Origin: Nitrosomonas marina
GTDB lineage: Bacteria; Pseudomonadota; Gammaproteobacteria; Burkholderiales; Nitrosomonadaceae
NCBI RefSeq assembly: GCF_900111605.1
Contig: NZ_FOIA01000029.1
Span: 1 to 47,012 of the forward strand
Direction of reading: 5' to 3'
DNA: 47,012 bases
Shown: positions 15,416-23,379 of the stretch, piece by piece
How positions within the stretch are numbered: the stretch's first letter is position 1
How the letters are laid out: each line of letters opens with the position of its first letter
Notes under the pieces: generated by a model
What the model was told of the DNA's origin: nothing
The model's database searches: none
Seen by the model: only the letters and a program-made list of their open reading frames with translations
Translations under genes and position numbers: made by a program

Positions 15416-18400
15416 ATGAGAACTTCTGATTTAGCACCCCACACAAAGACAATGGATACAACGCCTAACTTTCAATTGGACATTATCATTTCTGATCTAT
15501 ATTCGCGGGAAGGTTTGCTCAAGATTGATAATGCATTTATAAATTATTTGCGTGATGGTAACGCGGCACTGTGTGAGAAGCTGCTAGATGCCCGTAATGT
15601 CCCTGATTCACTACAACCCAAGGATGAATCGGCTTTATTGATTGAAATTGCACCCTGGCTGGAAGATTATATTGCACAGTTATTTGATATAGAGAATGAA
15701 GTAAAATTGCTCGCTGCAAAACACCATGAACTGGCGCCGCTCTATTTTTGCAAACGGCAGTTTGTACAGCGTCGCGCCAAAGGAAAAGTCAGCGCTGAAG
15801 AATTAGCTGGTATTGATGGATTGGCGTTAGAGAAAGCGTTGGAAGTTGAATTCGGTGAATTGTTCTCAGAATTGGTTTTTGCGAAAAACGTGGCGCGATG
15901 GATGGAAAATGAAGCGGAGCATGCCGAGCGGCTTAAATTAGCGCTGCACTATGCGGCGTGGGCATTAAGAACCACTGAAGGTCAAGCGCACACACATGCT
16001 GGTATTTTGTTCAAGTCACCGGCCAAGCTGGATTTCCAGAATTTGATATCGCTAGAAACTGATGAATCACAGGGATTTCCACAACATAAGCTCAATCATT
16101 TAAGGCAGAGAAACGGTTTTGCATTGACTGATGAGGGTACTGATCTGGCAGGGGCGCTGGATGAAACCAATTATTGCATCTGGTGCCATGAACAGGGTAA
16201 GGATTCATGCTCGAAAGGGCTGAAGGAGAAAGCCAAATCACCTGATGAAAAACCGGCTTTCAAAAAAAGTGAACTGGGCGCGCTGCTGGCCGGTTGCCCG
16301 CTTGAAGAGCGTATTTCGGAATTTCACAAGCTTAAATCACAAGGTGTCGCTATCGGCAGTCTGGCTATGATTGTGCTGGATAATCCGATGTGCGCTGGAA
16401 CCGGCCACAGGATATGTAACGATTGTATGAAATCCTGTATTTATCAGAAACAGGACCCGGTCGATATACCACAAGCTGAAACACGCACTTTGAAAGACGT
16501 GCTGGCATTACCGTGGGGTTATGAGATATATAGCCTGTTGACACGCTGGAATCCATTAAATCTGAAGCGTCCTGTACCCAAAGCTGCGACAGGAAAAAAA
16601 GTACTGGTCGTAGGCATGGGTCCAGCAGGATATACCCTGGCGCATCACCTGATGAATGATGGACATACAGTTGTAGGTATTGATGGCCTGAAAATAGAAC
16701 CGCTGCCGGAGCAAATTTCCGGTGTCAATATGCGTGGAGAGCGTGTTCCGTTTCACGCCATCCAGGATGCAAGCATACTGGAAGAGAATCTCGATGAACG
16801 CATTCCTATCGGATTTGGCGGGGTGGCAGAATATGGTATTACTGTTCGCTGGAACAAGAATTTTCTCAAACTGATACGCCTGCTTCTTGAAAGACGAAGC
16901 CAGTTTGCTTTATTCGGGGGAGTTCGTTTTGGCGGAACCTTGACAACGGATGATGCTTTTGCAATGGGTTTTGATCATATAGCTTTGGCTGCGGGCGCTG
17001 GAAAACCAACTATCTTGAATCTGCCAAATGGATTGGCTCGTGGTGTACGAGCGGCATCAGATTTTTTAATGGCGCTGCAACTGAGCGGCGCATCCCAGAG
17101 TGACTCAATTGCCAATATGCAATTGAGGCTACCGGTTATTGTAATCGGGGGGGGACTTACCGCAATTGATACGGCAACAGAAGCGTTGGCTTATTATCCG
17201 ATACAAGTTGAAAAATTTCTGCAACGATATGAAATTTTAAGTGCAGTTCACGGTGATGAAGCATTGCGAGCAGCATGGGACACCGAAGAAACAGAAATTG
17301 CAGAGGAATTCTTGCTACATGGTCGTGCCATTCGCGCCGAACGCGAAGCGGCAGATCGCGAAGGACGCAAACCTGACATTCTGTCTTTATTGCAATCATG
17401 GGGTGGCGCAACAATTGCTTACCGTAAACGGCTGGTTGACAGTCCTTCTTATACGCTAAACCATGAAGAAGTTGAAAAAGCGCTTGAAGAAGGTATCACG
17501 TTTGCCGAAGGGCTGACTCCAATTCGTATCAATGTCAACCAATGGGAACATGTGCAGTCAGTACAGTTTGCCATACAAAAGCGCAGCGAAGATGGACAAT
17601 GGAAAACTGTTGGTGAAGTCGAATTACCAGCGCATGCATTACTGGTTGCCGCCGGTACGCAGCCAAATACGGTACTGGCCCGGGAAGATGCTGACATCTA
17701 TAAACTGGATGGCCGTTATTTTGCCTCATGCGACGAGATGGGCAATATCGTGGCACCTGAATATGGTAATCCAAAATCAGGCGCATCGGTTTTGTTGGGT
17801 CATTACAAAGGTCCCGATGACGGACGTTTTATTAGTTTTTTTGGCGACTTGCATCCTTCGTACTCAGGCAATGTAGTCAAGGCTATGTCGAGCGCCAAAC
17901 AGGGTTACCCAATTGTTAGCAGAGTATTGGATCAGATAGCTGTTTCTTCGAACAAAACATCCGAAAAGTTTTTCGCGGAATTTAATAACCAGTTGCGCCC
18001 AATGGTACACAAAGTTGAAAGGTTGACTCCGAATATCATCGAAGTTGTTGTGTACGCTCCTTTAGCCGCCAGCCGCTTTCGTCCAGGGCAGTTTTATCGC
18101 TTTCAGAATTATGCAACGCTGGCTCCCATTTCCGGGGACACGCGACTGGCAATGGAGGGAATTGCATTAACGGGTGCTTCAGTTGATATCAAAAGAGGAT
18201 TGGTATCTTTGATTGCACTGGAAATGGGTGGCTCAGCTAATTTATGTGCTTCACTGAGACCAGGAGATCCCGTAATATTGATGGGGCCGACTGGCACGCC
18301 GACTGAAACCGAACCGGGCGAGACGGTAGTGCTTGTTGGTGGCGGATTGGGCAATGCTGTGCTGTTTTCCATTGGTGCCGCGGCACGTGCGGCAGGTTCA

Positions 18401-18952
18401 AGAGTGTTGTATTTTGCCGGATATAAAAAAATTATTGACCGATATAAAGTGGCTGAAATCGAAGCGGCCGCTGACACTGTCGTCTGGTGTTGCGATGAAG
18501 AGCCGGGGCTTGAAGCAACCCGACCAGGCGATAAGCATTTTGTTGGTAATATTGTTGAAGCGATGGTTGCATATGGCAGCGGTCAGCTTGGAGAGCAATC
18601 CGTACCACTGATGGATGTTGATCGTATTATTGCAATTGGCTCTGACAGGATGATGGCTGCTGTTGGTGCAGCACGGTATAAACAGCTAAAACCATATTTA
18701 AAGGCTGATCATTTTGCAATCGGCTCGATAAACTCGCCCATGCAATGCATGATGAAAGAAATATGCGCACAGTGCCTGCAGCCACACAAAGATCCTGAAA
18801 CTGGTGAAATAACCTATGTCTTTTCCTGTTTTAATCAGGACCAGCCTCTTGATCAGGTTGATTTCTCAAGTCTGGCGTCACGCTTACGTCAAAACAGTGT
18901 TCAGGAAAAATTGACCAGTCGCTGGATAGATCGTTGCCTGGAAAGGAATTAA
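15416..18952 (+). CDS. Large multidomain FAD/Fe-S oxidoreductase (GltD/SudA-like plus PyrK/SudB-like fusion)
   Basis: A 1178-residue cytoplasmic protein with several redox modules. Residues 1-250 match nothing I know. Two cysteine groups follow: Cys253/256/264 (CIWCHEQGKDSC) and Cys326/334/337/341, resembling the Fe-S region of GltD-type reductases. A dinucleotide-binding fold begins at about 394 (VVGMGPAGYTLAHHL), and a second at about 575 (IVIGGGLTAIDTATEAL). From about 865 an FNR/PyrK-like module starts (VERLTPNIIEVVVYAP, RFRPGQFYRF), with VVLVGGGLGNAVLF near 970. Cysteines 1111, 1117, 1120 and 1138 suit the small cluster of PyrK/SudB proteins. This order mirrors NfnB/SudA plus NfnA/SudB on one chain. 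Substrate is unknown; its position behind cysN suggests, but does not prove, a link to sulfur or NAD(P)H supply for CysI. Start could also be Met13 (15452). Confidence 0.8.
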   Translation: MRTSDLAPHTKTMDTTPNFQLDIIISDLYSREGLLKIDNAFINYLRDGNAALCEKLLDARNVPDSLQPKDESALLIEIAPWLEDYIAQLFDIENEVKLLAAKHHELAPLYFCKRQFVQRRAKGKVSAEELAGIDGLALEKALEVEFGELFSELVFAKNVARWMENEAEHAERLKLALHYAAWALRTTEGQAHTHAGILFKSPAKLDFQNLISLETDESQGFPQHKLNHLRQRNGFALTDEGTDLAGALDETNYCIWCHEQGKDSCSKGLKEKAKSPDEKPAFKKSELGALLAGCPLEERISEFHKLKSQGVAIGSLAMIVLDNPMCAGTGHRICNDCMKSCIYQKQDPVDIPQAETRTLKDVLALPWGYEIYSLLTRWNPLNLKRPVPKAATGKKVLVVGMGPAGYTLAHHLMNDGHTVVGIDGLKIEPLPEQISGVNMRGERVPFHAIQDASILEENLDERIPIGFGGVAEYGITVRWNKNFLKLIRLLLERRSQFALFGGVRFGGTLTTDDAFAMGFDHIALAAGAGKPTILNLPNGLARGVRAASDFLMALQLSGASQSDSIANMQLRLPVIVIGGGLTAIDTATEALAYYPIQVEKFLQRYEILSAVHGDEALRAAWDTEETEIAEEFLLHGRAIRAEREAADREGRKPDILSLLQSWGGATIAYRKRLVDSPSYTLNHEEVEKALEEGITFAEGLTPIRINVNQWEHVQSVQFAIQKRSEDGQWKTVGEVELPAHALLVAAGTQPNTVLAREDADIYKLDGRYFASCDEMGNIVAPEYGNPKSGASVLLGHYKGPDDGRFISFFGDLHPSYSGNVVKAMSSAKQGYPIVSRVLDQIAVSSNKTSEKFFAEFNNQLRPMVHKVERLTPNIIEVVVYAPLAASRFRPGQFYRFQNYATLAPISGDTRLAMEGIALTGASVDIKRGLVSLIALEMGGSANLCASLRPGDPVILMGPTGTPTETEPGETVVLVGGGLGNAVLFSIGAAARAAGSRVLYFAGYKKIIDRYKVAEIEAAADTVVWCCDEEPGLEATRPGDKHFVGNIVEAMVAYGSGQLGEQSVPLMDVDRIIAIGSDRMMAAVGAARYKQLKPYLKADHFAIGSINSPMQCMMKEICAQCLQPHKDPETGEITYVFSCFNQDQPLDQVDFSSLASRLRQNSVQEKLTSRWIDRCLERN

Positions 18953-18977
18953 CTGAATTATATCGAGATATTAGGCC

Positions 18978-19000
18978 GCGGGGCAGTAATAATGCCCCGC
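18978..19000. terminator. GC-rich hairpin between convergent genes
   Basis: GCGGGGCA and TGCCCCGC form a perfect 8-bp stem around a 7-base loop, 25 bp after the oxidoreductase stop and beyond the end of the opposing gene. There is no T-run directly after it on either strand. It may help termination from both sides. Confidence 0.5.
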
Positions 19001-19005
19001 CACCG

Positions 19006-19030
19006 GACGCTTAAAAAGCGTCGTTTTTTG
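19006..19030 (+). terminator. Rho-independent terminator for the oxidoreductase transcript, overlapping the opposing gene's 3' end
   Basis: GACGCTT-AAA-AAGCGTC makes a perfect 7-bp stem with a 3-base loop, followed by GTTTTTT (19023-19029). The hairpin contains the stop codon (19011-19013) and final codons of the minus-strand gene, so coding and terminator functions share the same bases. Confidence 0.75.
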
Positions 19031-19547
19031 ATAGAAGCGTATTTTTCACAGTGCTGTCAACAATAGCGCCGACTTTTTCAAGCGCACGCCTGCCAAGTAG
19101 CATGGGGGTAGAAAAATGAGAGCGGTCGATGAGATTAACCATAATATTATGTCGTTGACCATCGAAGCCAATCTGCATGTTGACAACGGGGCGAGAGTGA
19201 TGCGTTTTGGCCTTTTGTCCCTCGGAAGCACGTTTCTTTATCTTTGCATGCCGGATAATCGGCAGATCATAACGCAGTGTTTGTTTCAATTCCGGGTGGG
19301 AAAGTTTAAATTTTACAAACTCTTTTCCATCCTTTTCGTATATTTGAATATCTTGTGCCGATATGGAAGCAGTTTCTGCGCCAGTGTCCAACTTGGCCGT
19401 CAGGGTGACATCGTCAGATATCAACGTAACCGGTTCAAGATATCCATAGACTGATTTGCTAGCCATAGCTGTCGTTGAAATCAGTGATAACGTGGTAATG
19501 CACAAAATAACATTAAAATAACAGATCTTGTTTATTTGTAATTTCAT
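19011..19547 (-). CDS. Periplasmic retropepsin-like aspartic protease family protein (PF05618 type, 'ATP-dependent zinc protease')
   Basis: A 178-residue protein with an N-terminal signal peptide (hydrophobic about residues 10-28, possible cleavage after AMA at 29). The catalytic-type triad is Asp54-Thr-Gly in AKLDTGAETASI, and PMLLGRRALEKV lies near the end. This pattern is that of the RimB/PF05618 group. The name 'ATP-dependent zinc protease' is historical: no ATP-binding or zinc motif is visible, and the fold is that of one-domain aspartic proteases. Target is unknown. It is convergent with the big oxidoreductase and monocistronic. Confidence 0.8.
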   Translation of the reverse strand: MKLQINKICYFNVILCITTLSLISTTAMASKSVYGYLEPVTLISDDVTLTAKLDTGAETASISAQDIQIYEKDGKEFVKFKLSHPELKQTLRYDLPIIRHAKIKKRASEGQKAKTHHSRPVVNMQIGFDGQRHNIMVNLIDRSHFSTPMLLGRRALEKVGAIVDSTVKNTLLSKNDAF

Positions 19548-20071
19548 AATAAGCTAAAGTGAAGCGGAGTCTTTTTCGCTAATTTTTGAATAGATACTTA
19601 TTCCTGATAAAAATCTTTGATTATTTTTAAGCATTGGGCGTTTTAAAGCTCTGAGCATGAATACGAACATAGACTGTTATCCTGCTTAAATTTTGGGAGC
19701 AGTTTGCTTTCATATTCATTTTGTGAAGTTTTTTTGTATGGTAAAAAAAAGCACAAGATAAGTTAAGTAAAGCCGTTTTAGCCATTTTTAAAATACATGA
19801 AGATGTGATTGGATGCAACGAAACATGTGATTCTGAGACTTCATCAATTTTGTAAAGTGTTCGATAGTAAAAACCTTTTGCTTCGCTTTCATGCTTCTGA
19901 TGAATTTGCTATCACCTTAAGCAAATTCCAGATTTTTGTTTAAACTGCTTTATTGATGAGATAAATTCTGTATACTTTTGTAGAGCTTGTGGTTATTAAT
20001 ATCTTTAAGCAAATATACTGCTGTCGCACAGCTGAAGCCAGTTTGTAAACCAAACTCGTGAGGAACATGAA
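19548..20071. other. Intergenic region without a supported gene
   Basis: About 520 bp of AT-rich DNA between the divergent protease-like gene and dodecin. It must hold both promoters. No RNA gene, repeat or credible ORF was found; a 63-codon minus-strand frame at 19627-19818 has no ribosome-binding site and no protein-like composition. A GAGGA ending eight bases before 20072 serves dodecin. Confidence 0.5.
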
Positions 20072-20281
20072 ATGTCAGACCATATATATAAAATCATGGA
20101 ATTAACCGGTTCATCTTCAACCAGTATGCAAGGTGCAATTGAAAATGCGATTACCCGGGCGGCCAAAACTGTCAGAGATATGCGATGGTTTGAAGTTGTT
20201 GAAACCCGTGGTCATATCGAACAGGGGGTTATTAAACACTGGCAGGTTACGATAAAAGTTGGTTTTACTTTAAATGAATAA
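20072..20281 (+). CDS. Dodecin family flavin-binding protein
   Basis: A 69-residue protein of the dodecin family, which assembles into hollow dodecamers that store FMN/riboflavin (bacterial type) and quench free flavin. The typical pattern is present: [23 protein letters not shown], then [18 protein letters not shown], with the stacking tryptophan Trp38 in MRWFEV. A second tryptophan, W55, and the final strand [11 protein letters not shown] complete the fold. Length is standard. It stands alone with its own GAGGA ribosome-binding site. The organism's flavin-rich sulfur and oxidoreductase genes nearby do not establish a direct link. Confidence 0.92.
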   Translation: MSDHIYKIMELTGSSSTSMQGAIENAITRAAKTVRDMRWFEVVETRGHIEQGVIKHWQVTIKVGFTLNE

Positions 20282-20481
20282 TGATCAATTTGGTTCTGCA
20301 AGAAGCCAACGGTATCCAGTTCAGTGGGCCGGGCAGTTTTTTTAGCTCAATTGACATAAAAGAAGATTAGTTTATTCAATTCTCCTCATATATTGTAGAG
20401 ATTGCCCCAAAGATAAGACGCTATTCGCGTTGATTAAACAAACCGAAATATACGATAGAGTTAATAAAATTATTCCACGTT

Positions 20482-20901
20482 ATGCTCTGGATAAAGTCTT
20501 TTCACATTATTTTCATGGTCACCTGGTTTGCCGGGTTGTTTTATTTGCCGCGACTCTTTGTTTATCATGCCATGTGTGAAGATACTATCGGAAGAGAGCG
20601 TTTTAAAATCATGGAACGCAAGCTTTATTACGGAATTATGACGCCAGGTGCGGTATTGACGATTGTCTTTGGAGTATGGTTATGGCTTGGTTACGGCTTT
20701 TCTGGAGACTGGCTTTATCTAAAGCTCGCGCTGGTTCTGATATTAATAGTCTATCATTATTATTGTGGTCGATATGTCAAAGCATTCAAGCTTGATAGCA
20801 ATGTACATGGACATGTTTTTTTTCGGTGGTTTAACGAATTTCCTGTTCTAGTATTGTTTGCCGTTGTGTTGTTAGTGGTTTTTAAACCAACGCTGTTTTA
20901 A
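20482..20901 (+). CDS. hemJ: Protoporphyrinogen IX oxidase HemJ
   Basis: A 139-residue integral membrane protein of the HemJ (UPF0093/CopD-like) family, which oxidises protoporphyrinogen IX to protoporphyrin IX in haem synthesis. Four hydrophobic helices are visible (about residues 5-22, 49-70, 76-93, 117-138). The family hallmarks are the His8 region SFHIIFMVTWFAGLFYLPRLFVYH (in pieces), MERKLYYGIMTPGAVL and LKLALVLILIVYH. A haem-synthesis gene agrees with the cytochrome maturation operon elsewhere in the window, although they are far apart. The ribosome-binding site is weak. Confidence 0.9.
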   Translation: MLWIKSFHIIFMVTWFAGLFYLPRLFVYHAMCEDTIGRERFKIMERKLYYGIMTPGAVLTIVFGVWLWLGYGFSGDWLYLKLALVLILIVYHYYCGRYVKAFKLDSNVHGHVFFRWFNEFPVLVLFAVVLLVVFKPTLF

Positions 20902-20913
20902 ATACTGTCTTGT

Positions 20914-21873
20914 ATGTTAAACGTTTATTTTACAGTTGACGTTGAAATCTGGTGCGGCGGCTGGCAGGATCTCGATAGTAAATTTCCCAGCGCTTTCAAA
21001 CAATATATTTATGGGCATACTCCTGATGGCGATTTTGGCTTGCCATATAAGCTCAAAATATTAAACGACTATGGATTAAAAGGTGTTTTTTTTGTAGAAC
21101 CTATGTTCAGCTGCCGATTCGGCCGCGATCCACTTGAAGAAATCGTCAACCTAATCAAAGAAGCCAATCAGACAATCGAGCTGCATTTGCATACCGAATG
21201 GATCGACGAAGCTAGACAACCAATTTTTCCATCCGTTACGCAAAAGCGGCAATTTTTGCGTTATTTCACACTTGAAGAGCAAACCCGGCTTATTGCATTG
21301 GGAAAGCAGTGGCTTAATGAATCAGGTGTAGATCAAATTCGAGCATTCCGTGCTGGCAGTTTTGGTTTTAATGTCGACACTTTAAGCGCTTTGATTGCCA
21401 ATGACATTGCAGTGGACAGTAGCTACAATGCAAGTTTTATGGGACCAGAAAGCAATTTTATGCCTGGTACTGTAGTCACTGAAGCGGTTCGCTATAAAAA
21501 CATTTACGAAGTGCCTATGACAGTTTATTTCGATAGACCAGGGCACTTGCGTCACACTCAATTATGCGCTTGTTCTTTCAAAGAACTGGAAGGATTATTA
21601 TGGAAGGCTCTGGAGCAGGGCTGGCAAAATTTTACAATCCTGTCTCATAATTTCGAGCTGCTACACCGATCATTCGAACGGCCGGATAAGATAGTAATTC
21701 AACGATTTATACAGTTGTGCGAGTTTCTTGAAAAAAATAAGGATTGTTTCAGAACTAGTGATTATAGCGATTTCCAAGGTATAGTATTTGAAAAACAGCC
21801 GACACCACTCATTTCACCGCTGTGGAGAACAGGCCAGCGCATGTTAGAACAGGTGTGGAGTAAATATGCATGA
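20914..21873 (+). CDS. Polysaccharide deacetylase family protein
   Basis: A 319-residue NodB-fold protein without a signal peptide. YFTVDVEIWCGGW (residues 4-16) holds the catalytic Asp motif. TIELHLHTEWID (about 90-101) replaces the usual HxxxH motif. RAFRAGSFGFNVDTLSAL (about 145-162) corresponds to the RPPxG-type motif, and LSHNFELLH is near the end. Cytoplasmic members of this type sit in exopolysaccharide or lipopolysaccharide loci and remove N-acetyl groups from sugars. It starts 12 bp after hemJ and overlaps the next gene by four bases (ATGA), so it is translated with it. Substrate unknown. Confidence 0.82.
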   Translation: MLNVYFTVDVEIWCGGWQDLDSKFPSAFKQYIYGHTPDGDFGLPYKLKILNDYGLKGVFFVEPMFSCRFGRDPLEEIVNLIKEANQTIELHLHTEWIDEARQPIFPSVTQKRQFLRYFTLEEQTRLIALGKQWLNESGVDQIRAFRAGSFGFNVDTLSALIANDIAVDSSYNASFMGPESNFMPGTVVTEAVRYKNIYEVPMTVYFDRPGHLRHTQLCACSFKELEGLLWKALEQGWQNFTILSHNFELLHRSFERPDKIVIQRFIQLCEFLEKNKDCFRTSDYSDFQGIVFEKQPTPLISPLWRTGQRMLEQVWSKYA

Positions 21874-22814
21874 ATAATCAGTGGCTGTCGCAAAATGTTT
21901 CTTTGAAGTATATGTTGAGCGATATAACACTCTTTGTAAAAACCTTGCGGCTCAGAGTGAAACAATTTGAAGTAATTGATCCAGATGCTCCTGTTGCTGA
22001 AAAATGGATGCCGCCTTTAGAGCTTGAGAATGATGAACATGGGTTCTTGCTACGATCGCAGCCGCTTGCAGAGAAACAGCCAATGCAATCTTTTAAGGAC
22101 GGTTTTATTTGTTATGTTCCGGCTCAATTTGATCGATGTTATATTGATTTGTCCTTGTCTTTCGATGAATATAAAAAAAAATTTTCTTCAAAAACTCGTT
22201 CTACAATAAGAAGGAAAACCAGAAAATTTAATGACTACTGCAATCAATCCATGCGCTTCGAAGTATATAAAAGTGTAGATGAATTGTGTACATTCTATCA
22301 ATTGGCCAGGCCTCTTTCTCAGAAAACCTATCAGGAAAAGCTGCTTGATGCCGGCCTACCAGACAGTGATATGTTTCGTCAGGAAATAAAAGATAAAGCG
22401 CAACTGGATCAAGCTCGTGGGTATCTATTATGGAATGGCAATATTCCGGTAGCCTATATGTTTTGTCCGGTTCATGATGAAGTGATGCTTTATCAGTATC
22501 TTGGATTTGATCCTGAGTATAAACAATTGTCGGTTGGTACAATTTTGCATTGGTTTGTGTTTGAAGATTTATTTCGGGAATCAAAATTCCGATTTTTTGA
22601 TTTTACAGAGGGTACTTCCGAACATAAACAAATGTTTTCTACCGGCAGTATACTGTGTGGCAATATTTTTCTTCTCAAGAACACATTTTCAATGCGCTTC
22701 TGGGTTCAGTGTCACATTCTGACAGAAGCTTTTTCTAAGAATTTTGGGAAGCTTCTTGATAAACTGGGACTCAAAACCAAAATTAAAAACATTATCAGGT
22801 TCAGGTCTCGATAA
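21870..22814 (+). CDS. GNAT/FemAB-like acyltransferase family protein
   Basis: A 314-residue protein with the fold of the GNAT superfamily's BcsL/CelD/FemAB-like group (acetyl- or aminoacyl-transfer on polysaccharides). The signature SFDEYKKKFSSKTRSTIRRK (about residues 92-111) is typical: a basic 'SKTRxTIRRK' segment opening the acyl-CoA domain. Later GYLLWNGNIPVAYMF and FRFFDFTEGTSEHKQMF are further family motifs. Paired with the upstream deacetylase by a four-base overlap, it probably acts on the same sugar: one enzyme removes an acetyl group, the other adds an acyl group. This is inference from context. Confidence 0.72.
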   Translation: MNNQWLSQNVSLKYMLSDITLFVKTLRLRVKQFEVIDPDAPVAEKWMPPLELENDEHGFLLRSQPLAEKQPMQSFKDGFICYVPAQFDRCYIDLSLSFDEYKKKFSSKTRSTIRRKTRKFNDYCNQSMRFEVYKSVDELCTFYQLARPLSQKTYQEKLLDAGLPDSDMFRQEIKDKAQLDQARGYLLWNGNIPVAYMFCPVHDEVMLYQYLGFDPEYKQLSVGTILHWFVFEDLFRESKFRFFDFTEGTSEHKQMFSTGSILCGNIFLLKNTFSMRFWVQCHILTEAFSKNFGKLLDKLGLKTKIKNIIRFRSR

Positions 22815-23160
22815 ATGTCAATATCGTATGGCGTTGTTGACATATGCGGGATCAGCCAATAGAGATCATGTGTATATACCAATAGAAATTCTACTGTATG
22901 TATCAGTATCAAGGACGGTGCGAAACCTTAAAGTAAAGGGTTCCCGTAAGCCTATTATCAGAGTATAAGCATTTGAAGAAGCGTCGTGGGGGGGGCAGTA
23001 TTTGCAGACAAAAAGTTATAACACCTCTGAGTTATAACACCTCTGAACCGGATAATGATTTTGAAGTGGTATAGCGAAGTAAGTTGTTGGCCGATAAATC
23101 TGGCTTTGATCAAATTGCGTGTTTACAAATGCTCTGTTTGAAGAACATTGTTAACAGAGT
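22815..23160. other. Intergenic region left of the fMet element
   Basis: About 345 bp without a convincing gene. It holds a run of eight G (22988-22995) and a 16-bp tandem duplication, AGTTATAACACCTCTG, at 23014-23029 and 23030-23045. Since it lies at the outer side of the integrated element, this was originally the 3' flank of the tRNA-fMet gene. Confidence 0.5.
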
Positions 23161-23210
<50 letters not shown>

Positions 23211-23279
23211 ATAATGCAGTATTTATTTGTGTTGAGCAGCATCTAATAAACACAATAAAATGCAATTAACACAACAACA

Positions 23280-23369
23280 TATACTTAATTCCGCTTTTCG
23301 TTGTGTTGATTGATATTCCGATATATACTTAATTCGTGGTGACATATTGGTGACATGAAATTAAGTATA
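23280..23369. promoter_or_regulatory. Repeat cluster between att and integrase: arm-type sites and TATACTTAATT boxes
   Basis: Three copies of TATACTTAATT are present: 23280-23290 and 23324-23334 direct, 23359-23369 inverted. Between the last two lies a 22-bp sequence (23336-23357) holding two GGTGACAT units. It recurs with one change at 28450-28471, near the other end of the element. This layout suits integrase arm-binding sites and an operator/promoter for the integrase that starts at 23380. Positions are seen directly; roles are inferred. Confidence 0.6.
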
Positions 23370-23379
23370 GGCAATTGGC

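Noticed and set aside
19627..19818. 63-codon minus-strand frame in the gap before dodecin
   Set aside because: No ribosome-binding site, no domain-like pattern, and AT-rich composition that easily leaves frames open.
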